Assembly: GCA_001600455.1 (NCBI GenBank)
Contig: BCKC01000001.1
Location: 5,544,441-5,608,440, forward strand
Reading direction: 5' to 3'
DNA: 64,000 nt
DNA from: Endocalyx cinctus
Lineage: Eukaryota > Ascomycota > Sordariomycetes > Amphisphaeriales > Apiosporaceae
The notes under the pieces are model-generated. The model searched no databases and was not told where the DNA came from. It worked only from the letters and a program-made list of their open reading frames with translations. Positions 12,800 to 24,390 of the stretch are shown piece by piece. Position 1 is the first letter of the stretch; each line of letters begins with the position of its first letter. The position numbers were made by a program, and so were the translations under genes.

Positions 12800-15700
12800 G
12801 AACGAGAAAGCTCACTCCTTCGCCACAACTAGAAAGAAATATAGAAAATCCGACTGAGAGAAATAAATTTCGGTATTCTTTTGACGTGGCAGCACCGGGA
12901 AGTCGAGTTTTACGGGGTGTCTGGCTGTTTGGGTAGGTTTTGGCTGGTATTGCGGGGTGATTTTACTAGGCAAATCGAGCAAAACCTAAAAAATCGCTCC
13001 ACGACATCAAATGTCGTAAGGTATCCTTCGACACCGTTCTTCCTACACAGAATTCACCCAACCCCCATTCTTTGGAATGCAAACATAGGAGAAGAAAAAT
13101 GAATGATATATTAACGAGAGAATGCCTGAAAAGTGTCAGCGCTTCAGGAACAAGGATTTTTGGACTCCTCTCACGACGTCGGCGCTTCTGCCCGAACACC
13201 ACGTCAAGCTTCCAATGCTATAAGCAACCGATAGTACTGAAATTTTCTGGCATGTCGCCGATAGCTTCCGCCTCCGCTGCGAAGTGTTGATAGCTTCAGA
13301 CTGCGTAACTCTTGGCAGCCTCTAATAGAGTGCTACCGGAGGAGCCGAAGCATGATACCAGAGAATCTAGTCTTTCGTCTTTCTTAGGCTTGACATGGTC
13401 TTATTTTGGATTTTTCACCAGCAAGAAATTTATTATCGGATCTTCGCAACTTTGGAGTTCCAATTTTTTTACCAGTAGTGATCGCAACGGGCGTCTTGCT
13501 GATAAGTCTGGTGATGAGGACATGGTATGATGGTATGATTTGATGAGGAGCGAGGGAGAAAGGGGAGAAGAGAGGTCCGAAACAAGTATTCAGTATCTTC
13601 ATATTGTTTACAGGCCACTGGTTTCTATACTGGGTTGATCGGGTTTGATATTTTCTGTGTGGAAGTTCGTTGGTGTCAGTGACCATCGAGGAGAGGTGGG
13701 TATGGTGGTGGTAAGGAGGATCTGGGCCAGGACTGTACCAGCTCTGAATGAGCGTTTGTTTTCAACTCTCGATATGATTTTAACAGTATTTTATTTGGAA
13801 ATAAATTTGACGCATGAACAAATGGCCGAAAAGAATCGAGGCGAGAGAAATCAAAATGTGCACTGTAGTTCGCTTGTAGTCATCTGCGAAAAGCCGATGT
13901 ATTAGCCGTCCGTTTCAAAATAGCACCGACGCCTTACCGAAATCATTTTACAATCCGAATGAAACAGTGTAACTTGCGGCTGAAAATTCATTGGCTGTGG
14001 GTGACTGATTTTCCGGGTCCTTTGACGACTGGTGATCACGACGACATAAGCTGTTGAGAATCGAAGGGTAGTATCGACGAGGAATTCATTCGCTCTTTTG
14101 GGTATAACCTGTTTAAAGGTTTGACCTTCTACCTGCTAACTGAAATCAGTTTTCATCGACTGGGAAGTCAGTCTTTATCCGTGTTAGAGCCTGTAATAGG
14201 AAAAGAGAACAAGCGCCGAGACGGCCGGTATCCATAGGTTAAACTAGGAATATTGTAAGAGAAGCATAAGTGGAGGATATATGGAATCATAGAATGATCT
14301 GAATATAATGATTATGATATAAATTGTTGAATGTTTGAAAAGATGGTTTGGCCCGAAGATCAGACAGTTGAAGATTTAGAGAAATAGAGAAATATAAAGA
14401 CGAAAACTCAGAGGACTCCTGAACTTGTGAGAGGCATAAATATAGGGTCAATTTCAAACATGGAAAAGGACGGAGCATTGTATAAAATATAAATTGATAG
14501 ATATTTATGGAAGAAATGTAGGCATGTATTTTCAATAAGGGTCCTCATGTTCCACAAATCTGTGCCAGTGTAATGTGAGACATATCGAAACTTTTTCCAT
14601 ATGTTGAGGAATATTTAAAGGTAAATTTTGAATGTGGGCGAAGTGTATGATGGTATACGGTTGGTCTGAATTTGGAGATTGTCGAATATGTCTAGTAGAT
14701 AAAATATTGACAAGGTTGACTGCTTAAGTATCCCGTAAACTCCAAAGAGAGTTAAGGGGATATGTCGGAAGAGGGTCGGATCTATATTTTGAGGGTAAAA
14801 CTCCCCTTAAGGTCAGCTTGTCCATAAATGAGAAGAAAATAACTTTGAATATGTGAAAGAGAACCAAAACAATGGTGTATTGTCAAAGCCTCGTGATATA
14901 TAAGGCTGGGGGTCTGTTAGAAAGGTCATGCTGAAAATAACATGTAATGCTAGGGAAGATCACCTCAGGAAGCTCTGAATAGCTCATAACTGATGTTTAC
15001 TTGGAATTTCTGTGTTTTGCCACCTTAATGAACCTCTTTCAAGGTGAATAACAGAGGATAATGGGTGGTAAAGGGAGCTTAAGAGCAGGTGATTCTGATA
15101 AACTGATGAATAACAGAGAAATGAGGCACCCGCAGCAAGTAAAAAGAGAAATAAACTGAAAAGATGCAAAGTAAAATGCCTTTTTTTATGCTGTTCCGCC
15201 ATCCTACGTGTATTGACGACATCGTGTGTCGTCAACTCGATTCCCCACCGGGGCCCCGTAAAAACACTGCAAAACACTGCAAAAACAAAGAGAAAAAACG
15301 GGAAGGAGCTGTGTTAAGCTCAATGGACAACACGTGTCTGGTATGTCCCATAGGAAAACTCTTACCCCTCGTCCCTAATTTTGGTGGGAAAATTCCTCAA
15401 AATCAGGCAAAATCGTGAACCTCCGTGTAGTCCATCCCACACTGTATCGGCTCGTTGTTCGGCAATAAGTGATCCGATTTTGCTTTATTATCTCTATATT
15501 TTAATGGTATTATGATGATATAGCATGTATATTGTGATTGTGCGAGCTTGGCGCATCTTGTCGTGGTCAAATATGTCCTGTTTTGATGAATTTGGCCCTA
15601 GCGTGCGTTATGTGGGCGTGAACAGATAGGGATGTACTATTTAGAGTCAGTGTTATTAATAGAAATGCTTATTTGAAAGATAGGAAAGGCACCTGCAAGT

Positions 15701-16277
15701 TTGGTTATTCATAGGTGACTTATCTGTGGTGAGAGGCCATAAAACTTTTGCAGGGCGACAAACGCCACGGACAGCAAAGCCTATATAAGAGGAGAGGGAG
15801 CAGCAAAGAGACACGCTAAATATTGATCAGGGGCAGTATTGTGTTCATTTAATGACTCAGGTTTCAACTGATTTCATAATCTGCAAGTGAGCAAGGCGAG
15901 GAAGAAGGTCATGCAAACTCCATGGCCAGAGGTGAGCTATGTTATGATAGATATGTACAGTGGGAAATGAGGCAAGCTTTGAAAGAATGATGAATCTGAA
16001 TATAGAAGCTAATAAATTAATAATTATGATACAATACATTTGTAATGGAGCATGTTTCCATAGGTATTGTCCATAGCATGCGCCATTACGTGAAGGGGGC
16101 GGTTATCCCTTAAGCGATACACCGCCAAGATATCTCAGGCAACTATCCCAGGGATCTATTCCAGACGAAAATGCTTCCGAGGTTGAACATATCCCTCAAA
16201 CAAGAAATCATTTGCCTGCCTGTATCGCTCCTATTCCCTAATGACGTTGCCTCCCCTCCCTCATCATACCATTACTG
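12800..16277. other. Intergenic region, no supported gene
   Basis: There are 3.5 kb with only short open frames. Two short inverted repeats share the core acgacat: 13001-13017 (3-base loop) and 15215-15233 (5-base loop). A duplicated aaaacactgc unit lies near 15264-15285. These may be remnants of an old mobile element, but no transposase frame is visible. Confidence 0.6.
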
Positions 16278-16956
16278 CTAAGCAGACGCGGGTACCGACG
16301 TAGTTTCTGGCTGCCCCCCATGGACAGGCTGGCCTACGTAATCTCGCTGATTCTGGGGTGCGACAGGTTTTATTGAGCCAAGCTCCGTATCTGTGTTATG
16401 CGGAGTCGATTCCGGATCTTGGACGCAGGCGTGACAGAAGGCAGCAAGAACAGCGATAGTCAGAAGCCAGATGAGAGCACCGATTCCCGCACAAGCTCCC
16501 ATAGCCGCCCCGAAAGTTTTGTAGTTGCTGTAATCATAATACGCATCAAAGGAGAGGGTGTATGAGGCCCAGGAAGCAGCCCAAGCCCATCCGGCTAGCC
16601 AGAATATGGCACCGAGGAGGTAAGCGACTAACACGGCAATTCGGAAGTAAAAGGCGGGTGCTTTGAGTTGAATGCCATATACACCACCGTAGATAATCCA
16701 TGAGAATATTACCTTTACCCCTGAGCGTTAGCTATCGAATTGTGATTCTCCGAAATATATGAAGTGGACTCACGAGGAAGATCAAGAACCCGGATACGCC
16801 GGAAGAGTAATAAACAGAAGCATTGCCTTGGAGAGAGATGGAGTATGCGGCCAACGCAAGAATGATGATGGAGAGGACGATAATAATACAATTGATATAC
16901 ATTAAAACTTTGGATAAAGGGGGTGGTCCTCGGGCTATCAACCCGCTGGCTGCCAT
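16278..16956 (-). CDS. MARVEL-like four-helix membrane protein
   Basis: A two-exon gene: exon 1 16774-16956 and exon 2 16278-16712, giving 205 residues. The intron 16713-16773 (61 bp) has donor GTGAGT. The frame requires acceptor AAAG, because the nearer CAG is only a few bases from the branch-like GCTAAC and gives an immediate stop. Four hydrophobic helices are visible: VLMYINCIIIVLSIIILAL, then FLIFLVIFSWIIYGGVYGI formed across the splice junction, then a Trp/Ala-rich FWLAGWAWAASWASYTL helix, and ACAGIGALIWLLTIAVLAA. The protein ends in a short polar tail with Pro and Thr. The topology and spacing match fungal MARVEL-domain proteins found in plasma membrane domains such as eisosomes. Exact role unknown. 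Confidence 0.78.
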
Positions 16957-18471
16957 GACGGGATGAAAGTAGGTATTCTAAAAAGTTCAAAAGCAAGAAA
17001 AAAGAAAGAAAAAAAGATTATGTTATTTACAAATGTGTTTCCGCTTATTTTCTCAATCAATGTATTAAATCAATGTTGAAATTTATTTTGAATTTTTAAG
17101 AAATGATAGCTATCTAGTTTGATCCTATTAGGGGTGGGTGGTTGGAATGTCTGAAAGCCATCGACGATCCAAGACTACATACAGTACAACATCAACATAG
17201 CAACAATATGTAATAATAATAAGATAAACAAGAAAAAGAAAAAAAAAACCCGATTTACAAATGGCAAAAACACTTGGACCATCGTCTTCTTTATCTATAG
17301 TATAGAACAAAGAACATGTTTTTAAAAAGCAATTCGCAACCTTTTATGCGCCATCCTAGGTTTGACTAAATGACTGTCTTTCCAGCGATATTTAAAGGGG
17401 GGATCGAGATATCAGCGCATGTGCCCCGAAAGCGCTGAAAGATGCTCTGCCATGGCTGTTTCTAGGCCAATCTAGAGTAGCCTAGGTAACTATTAGCACT
17501 ACGCTTAGGCTCTGAGGTCCCTGATCTTATGCAACACACGAGCTTATTTTAATGAATGCACAAGATATTTTCATCATGTATTTATAAGTATTATGCAATT
17601 TATTATTATGCATTCTATAGACTTATCTATTGTGTACATGTACTGGACCTACTGGACCTACTAGACCTACTTAACCTAGGCAAGTACCCTAGGTAGGTAT
17701 ATCCATACTTTTATCCCTTACATATGTTTTAATTTCATGAGAACAACTCTCAAATGTTTGATAAAATACATTTATATTCCTTCGCGATAGTTATTATTGG
17801 GAATTCTTTATTTACAACAGTAGCGGTGGACATGCAGCCCCAGTCCCATAATGGATACCGCCCATGCCTATCTCCATCTCGGTACCAACCTTGTCAGCTT
17901 ATGTTTAACCAATAATCGATAAAGATAGTCGATGATTGTTCCCCTAACAGGCAATAACGATCGCTGAATAAGTGATAGGTGCCTCCCAAAAAGAAGTTAC
18001 ATTTTTCAAGGTAACCGCAAACCGGTTTACCAACACGCCGTCTGGCCATGCTTGCTGTGCATCTGTCATCTGTCATACTTAGTAGATGGATCCGTGGATG
18101 GCTGTTAATATGTACATGAATCATAATGGAGGGGTGTAAATACCTAAAGAGACGTTCAACAGTTTGAAAAGTACCAAGCTTCTCTTATGCACTCTCTATT
18201 GTGCAGTATTCCGTACATATTCCCTACTTATTTCCTCATAGATCTTACTACGAACCAAGCAGTAACGTCACTTTTGCCGCATAGTGATACGATCGGCCTG
18301 TCTCGAATTTTATCAAATCTACTTCGTTACAAACAACCCGACAGTTCCTCTCTATTCCTGATTCATATTACCGACCTACGATAGAGTATTTTGTGTCACT
18401 AATCCATATTATTCAAACATTACGAATCAGCGAGACAATATCTACTGTTCCACAATCTACGATGTTTCAGG
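16957..18471. other. Intergenic region
   Basis: There are 1.5 kb between divergently transcribed genes. It contains a short degenerate repeat of a ctactggac unit near 17638-17675 and several cctaggt-type palindromes. No gene is seen. Confidence 0.7.
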
Positions 18472-21290
18472 ATGAATCTCTACCATAAAGATGTTTCCGA
18501 AGTATATGATGGTACTGTTGAGGTTCTACAACCTGCTGAGTATGCACGTAGGGCTAATCTAACTATCGATCATGAAACCTTCTGGCCTCATATCAATCTC
18601 TCATCTACTCCTGACTGCCAAATTGACGGACTAACCAGTTCATCTCATTTTCCAAAACTGTATATTCCAATATTTGAGACATCCCCTGAGCATATCCAGT
18701 TTTCAGACGGCGCTATAAAATTTCTAGAGAATGTACTTTCATATACAACGTCTAAGAACGACCCCTTTACATGTCCTCTCGATGAGCGCGCTAAAGACTT
18801 ATCCAAACTGAAAGTCGAGATTCCCTTACTATCAAGCGATCCCGATTATGATTATGCAGAGCTTATTTCATCTATCAAGAAACATAAAAGAATACGTGCT
18901 AGTTCGAAAGATTTCCCAATTGACCCCCTTGATGAATCTAGAGGAGAAGGCCTGCCGTTCCCTCAAAACAACTATGACTTTAGAGATAAGATAAATAGTA
19001 CCCTTCGAAATGAGAAACTGGAACTGTCCAGAGCCACAGTTGCTCATCTAGTGGAAATACTTCGTGATGATTGGAGCCGCCAGGACCAACAAGACATACT
19101 CGATGTCGATACACTCTATGAAAAGGTAAGTGTTGATATATTCCCATCCATTTATGTATAATTTTATTTTATTTATATCTGAACTTAATATCTTCACAGC
19201 CCAGTCGAAGTCTGATAATCACACCTCCTATTAGCCCTTTGAGCGAGGTTGAAGAGCCATTTATTCCCAACTCTTCTGTCCTAGAAGTTGCACTTCTGTC
19301 CGACCCTTGCACCACCCTGAGCGACGATGTCGCAGTGACTCAGGACGCATTATTCCAAGAAGAACCATCCTCATCAACTCGAAATTGCATTCTCACCTTG
19401 TCTCCACTAGGAGATGCACCATTACTTAGTCCCACTTTACCTCGAGCTGCTTCACTACAAGTCGACGTGCCCATTACTCTGTCAAGTTCTCTTCCCCCTT
19501 CGGATGTCGAGTTAGGAAATCCGAAACTAACTAAGAGTATGGACATTGATCAATTATCTGAAGTTGAAGCTGAAAATGACATTCGAGAGAGAATGATGTT
19601 TGACCATGATTCCCTTTTAGATGATGATTTTCGTATACTGGAAGAAAATGCATCCGATGTAACAAGAGCATTAGAACAGGAGCATCTTAACGTAACTGGG
19701 ATTATTGCTCGAGTTAGCATTCCTATCGTGGATGATCGGATTCAAGAACCAGGGTGGGAAAAATTGCCTTCGGATGTGCCATCCCACTGGAGATGGATCC
19801 TAGATGATTGGAAGCAAAAGAATATGGAACCTATTCCTCTATGGGCAGAGGACCGCGAAGCTAATTACAGGTTAAATTGGGTACCCATTCCATCCACCTT
19901 TGAACCGCTTTCACTCGTAGAGCCCATCGATGGGGATATCAACGAGGGATTGCTGTTCAACTTTCAAAATAGCACTGATATCCCAACTAGTGGAAATTAT
20001 GTTCGAAAAATACCGGGATTTTCTATTCTTCGCATGAAACACGATGACGACGAGCAAGATTATTTCTTTCAACTTGAACGTAGGGACAAAACACCTCCTA
20101 CGAACGATTCTTTAGATGCTCTGGTAAGAAAAAGGAGTGCTGAAACAGCTGCTCTGGAAGAGAGAGAAATCTTATCCCCGAGCGGTGGTCTTCGTAATCT
20201 CCTTCTGGGAAAGGAAGATATCAATGCCGTGTCAACTTTGCTGGCGAATCACATGGAATTTAGGGAGATGAAACGGCAGAAGGACACAAAAAGTCGCTTC
20301 TTTGGACTTACTCGATCTCAACCTTCTAGCAACCAGCCTGAAGCTTCCAAAAAACCATTTTCCACTCATCATCCAAGCGTAATTCACGACAATAGATCGA
20401 ATAAAGCGGCATATAAAAGTGTAGAGAGAGTTAAACCAACACTGTGTCCAGAACTCGTCATTCCCTCTACTCCAATAAGGATAATAAAAGCGTTGACACT
20501 CAGTCGTAGTTTGTTCTTGAAGCTCGAAAAGCTATATCCCGGTATGGATATAATTGAGCGTGATTTTGACCGATGGAACATCATGGCATCTGAATTTATC
20601 CCATCGTTCGGGCTGCCCCTCGGCTCTGAAGCTGATATTATCGTCTCGCCGACAACTGGTATAGTTCTATCTTCATATCTTCAAGCCACCCAGAAACTTC
20701 TCCCAGGACAGCCAGGATTGCCAAAATTCCGTAAGCACTTGCAAAACGTATCGCTTCGATACGAGCGACTGATTGTCGTCATTTCGGAATCTAACCCGTT
20801 CGATGAAGCCACTACGCCAATGTCTGAAGCTCAATGTACCTCTTATGCGGACCTTAGCGGGTTTATAGCTAATTTAGATACCGACGCACAATTATATTAT
20901 GTGGGCGGTGGAGAAGAGACACTTGCGAAATGGGTTGTCTCTTTCGTAATTAAACACGCCCCCGAAGCAGCGGAAACTCAAATAGTTCAGAATGAATCCT
21001 TGTGGGAGGTATTTCTGCGTAGAGCTGGCTTGAATGTGTACGCAGCTCAAGCTATACTAGCTTCTTTGAAGTCACCAGACAGTAGTAGAGAATGCAAGAG
21101 AGAAGCATCAGAAGAAACAAAGCAAGTAGATGTAAACTCAGGACTCCCCGCATTTGTAATGATGTCCGCGGAAGAGAGGATCAAGAGATTCGGGAAAATA
21201 ATGGGTGGCAACAGGGTCTTGCGACGAGTGAATCGGATGCTTGAGACTACATGGAATGAGGAAATACTTGGGAATCGCGTCCTAGGCTGA
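18472..21290 (+). CDS. Predicted Zip2/SHOC1-like XPF-fold meiotic protein
   Basis: Two exons, 18472-19125 and 19200-21290 (intron GTAAGT...TTCACAG, phase 0), give 914 residues. The N-terminal two thirds is poorly conserved and acidic, with short motifs such as ITPPISPLSE and SHWRWILDDWK. The C-terminal part reads like a degenerate XPF/ERCC4 nuclease fold: KLEKLYPGMDIIERDFDRW, then ADIIVSPTTGIVL where active XPF carries GD...ERK, then RYERLIVVISE, a YYVGGGEETLAKWV segment, and a helix-hairpin-helix-like FLRRAGLNVYAAQAILASL. Loss of the nuclease residues with retention of the fold is the hallmark of Zip2/SHOC1, which with Spo16 binds recombination intermediates in meiosis. The assignment rests on my reading of these motifs. 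If wrong, it remains a large fungal protein of unknown function. Confidence 0.62.
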
Positions 21291-21763
21291 TCCTGTCCAG
21301 GAATACTGTACGAGAGGCTTAAAATCACCGTGTTTTACTACTACCAAAGAGCGATGGTGAGTTGATTGGAACAGGTAATTTACGAAGAAACACAATTTGA
21401 CAGGAGCTTTCGGCATGCTGAATAAAACCGAGCTTGGACACATTAGTCAAATAGCTTTCATAACATAGATGACCTCAGTATCATTGGCTAAATACAAGAA
21501 CGAACGAACGAACAACATGCAGGCAGGTTTGATTTTCAATGTTATGGAGAAAGATAAATAGATGAGCTATTCGCAGACATAATTAATGATAGTATGACAC
21601 ATGGCCGTCACTACTTGCCGTAAACCTTCTGAGAAGTATCAGGAGACATGTCGATGACGTGCAAACACAACATATCAAGTACTCAAGAGAAGTTTGAGAA
21701 AAAAAAAAAAAAGACAAGGAAGTAAAGTACGCAAGGAATAATCTACATAGCGATAAAATGAAT
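21291..21763. other. Intergenic region
   Basis: About 470 bp between the end of the Zip2-like gene and the tRNA. It holds a (GAAC)n tetranucleotide run near 21498-21515 and no gene. Confidence 0.75.
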
Positions 21764-21775
21764 AAAAAACAAAAA
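21764..21775 (-). terminator. RNA polymerase III terminator of the tRNA gene
   Basis: Just 3' of the tRNA (minus strand) there are two T runs, of five and six bases, separated by one base. This is the expected Pol III stop signal. Confidence 0.8.
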
Positions 21776-21778
21776 GAA

Positions 21779-21849
21779 TGCGCCGACCGCGAATCGAACG
21801 CGGGCCCCAGCATTGGGAAAGCTGGATTCTACCACTAGACCATCGGCGC
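21779..21849 (-). tRNA. tRNA-Gly(CCC)
   Basis: The reverse strand folds as a 71-base cloverleaf. The acceptor stem GCGCCGA pairs perfectly with TCGGCGC. The D arm GTCTAGTGGTAGAAT matches eukaryotic tRNA-Gly and serves as A box. The anticodon arm CAGCT-TTCCCAA-TGCTG places CCC at 34-36, with one T-T mismatch closing the loop. The T arm CCGCG-TTCGAAT-CGCGG contains the B box. The discriminator base is A, and CCA is not encoded. There is no intron. The overall sequence closely follows the well-known tRNA-Gly pattern. Confidence 0.96.
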
Positions 21850-22265
21850 TGATTTGTGTGCTTCTTTGAATGTGACAATAACATCCGTATTTCAAAAGAT
21901 AAAGAACAAACGGTAGCTTGAAACACAGAGTATTGTCCATGTAACCATGAGTATGGACGTGGAAAGGACGACCTGAGTTTCTGAGTTCGTTTGCTTATTA
22001 ATGGTAGGGGGGATGAAGGCTCGAGACTTCTTATATGACGGTGTTATCCATTATCTTAGCGGTTACTTCTGTTTGCTTGTCTCGGTCACACGTCACAGTT
22101 TTCAAGAAATTTAAAGGAATATCTAACTTAAGTATATGCAGGTAACCTCCAGAAACAGCTAATACAAGTTTCTCTCTCGCATGATCACTTATATACAAAC
22201 CAAGCCAATGCAAAAACCAATATCGTACATACCAGTAAAAACGCAACAGGACAGGTTTGCCATAC
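21850..22265. other. Short intergenic region
   Basis: About 415 bp between the tRNA 5' end and the 3' end of the R3H-associated gene. No gene is seen. It probably holds the 3' untranslated region of the latter. Confidence 0.7.
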
Positions 22266-23577
22266 TCAGCAAAGCTCCCATAGAGGTCTCGGTAAATGAT
22301 TCCGTACCACAGGTGCAACAAATCCGGTCTTCATCGTGCTCTTCGTCTCTTTGATGCCCACATACACAACCTTGCGCTCGGGATTTCCGATTAGCACGGA
22401 GCGAGAATCCAGGCCATAATAGGCCGAGATAGAGTGGGTGATCCATCGTCTACGAAAATTTTCCAAATATTTTTTCCGAAGCGGCGAGGATCATGATTAG
22501 TATGTCAAGCAGATCGACTGAAATAGGGTGTATTTCGAGCAGATAGGGGGTGGAGTGGGTAACTGGTGCGAGCAAAGAGGAAAGAAATAGAAAATTACAT
22601 ACCGAAAGGCGCCCCCGTCAGCATCGCCCAGCCCATCAAACACCATACCCTCATCTTTAGTCCGACCCTCCTCTTCGCGCCTCGCCCTCTTCCAACCGTC
22701 GCGCATAGAGCCATTTCGGCCGACGAAGACGATTTCCTCGTCTTCCGTATCATCTTCTTCCTCCTCTTTTTCCTGGGCGACGTTCCTCTCGACGAGGTAT
22801 TTTCTCACCGGTTCCTCCAGGGACCGGACCCAGACGCGCACGGCGGGGGTCTTCTTGGCGCGCGCGAACAGCTCGCGCGGGACCCGCCCGGCCACGGCGT
22901 CGTCCCCGAAGGTCCGCGTCCGCGTCTGTTTTAATCGCGCGGCGGCCGCCCGCTTCGACTCCACCTCGGCCCGGATCCGCAGGTCCCACGCCGTCGCGAG
23001 CTTGTAGGGGACGTGGTGGACCGGGTGCGTCGGTCGGGGCTCCCAGTCGTGAGGTTGGGGCGGTTGCGCGTTAGGGACGCCGACGAGACGGTCTGGAGGT
23101 GATGAGTTTTTAAGTTTTTAGCGTCAATGAATTCCTCCTTTATTTTCTATTTATTTTTTTAAGGAGATAAAAAGAGGTTAAATTACCATTTTCCCATCGT
23201 CGCCGCTGCCGACTCCCTTCCTTCCCTTTCAGGAGCGCCTCCCGACGGCGCATGCTATCTCGGCGGGAAGGGGGGCGAGGCGGCGGCGTGATGGCATCGT
23301 CCACTTGGGCGCGGGGGTCGCGGATCGTCACGTTCGGTTTTTTGGCGGCGCTCCCGTCGAGGGGGATCGATAGGGGCGTTCCGGTACCGCGGGTGGCGGG
23401 GGATATGCTGAGGGATTCGAGGGCCGATATGGTCCACGCTTCGATATCGGGCCTGTTGCCCGTCGTCGTCGTCGTCGCGGGGGACGATGGATGGTTGTTA
23501 GCGTTGCTGGTGGTGTTGCTGCTTGGGATCGGCCCGCCGAGTTCCGGAGGGGGGGGGACGGCGCTATAGATTGCCAT
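22266..23577 (-). CDS. R3H-associated N-terminal domain protein
   Basis: Three exons: 23187-23577, 22603-23092 and 22266-22449, giving 354 residues. Introns are 94 bp (GTAATT...CTCCAG) and 153 bp (GTATGT, branch TACTAAT, CGTAG), and phases agree. The protein starts MAIYSAVPPPPE and contains WTISALESLSISPATRGTGT, RRREALLKGKEGSRQRRRWEN, and across the first junction DRLVGVPNAQPPQPHDWEP followed by RPTHPVHHVPYKLATAWD. These are signatures of the fungal R3H-associated N-terminal domain. A highly acidic stretch (EKEEEEDDTEDEE) follows, and the end resembles the family's GNPERKVVYVGIKE...LPRPLWE. Members are uncharacterised and possibly RNA-linked. No R3H motif itself is seen here. Confidence 0.85.
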
Positions 23578-24390
23578 GGTGAGTGAGCTATCAGTTAATT
23601 GATCGAGAAGAGCGAGGGGATAGATAAGAAAAGTAAAAGAGGTAAAATTTAAGGAGTTGATAAATGGATATATGTATAACTAAATTGCTGTGACTCTATT
23701 CTAATGATTCGACGAGAGAATGATAAATTAATTGTTGCTGACGGATTGTCTTATCTAGAGGAAAGAAGTCATCTACAGTGCTCGCTTGCTGTATGACACA
23801 TCGACCAATACTGACTCGGCAGCTCGGTAGAAGCGGGAATAGTCTCACGTAGCTTTTAGTCTGCCAGGGTTAAGCCCCTTAGTCAGGGGTGGCAATGGAG
23901 GGGACATTAGATAAGAGTATATCCATAAATATAGCTTTAACCAATAAGATGTCGAGCGCAAGCACGAGGGTTAAAGCGTTTGCATATTTTGTGGGTCAAT
24001 TAAGAATGGGGGGAGCTGAGCTCCGGATTTCCAGTCATACACAGTAAAATACCTAATTAAAGAAGAGTCAAGAGAATATGAGGCTTAAATAAAAGCATGC
24101 AGGATATAAATTACAATAAAATCTGATAAGTATTTCAAATGAAAAAAGAGTCTTTAGATGAAAAGAAGATGAAAAATATAAGAAGATGAAAAATAAAACA
24201 AGTGAAGAAACTGTAGCCCGTATTTTCCACTTCTGTTTTTTGTCCTTTTGGAAGGACAATAGCTCTAAACAATCAACAAGTATCTCTTTCGCCAACACCA
24301 CCATACCCTTCCCCCTCTGCATCATGTAAATATAAACCAAAGACAAAATAATAATAATCAAAAATCAAAATAAAAGCAAAGAAACACAAA
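23578..24390. other. Intergenic region
   Basis: About 810 bp upstream of the R3H-associated gene and downstream of the apple-domain gene. AT-rich, with no gene seen. Confidence 0.7.

Noticed and set aside
21779..21849. Protein frames crossing the tRNA on the minus strand
   Set aside because: The cloverleaf, internal promoter boxes and Pol III terminator explain the sequence.
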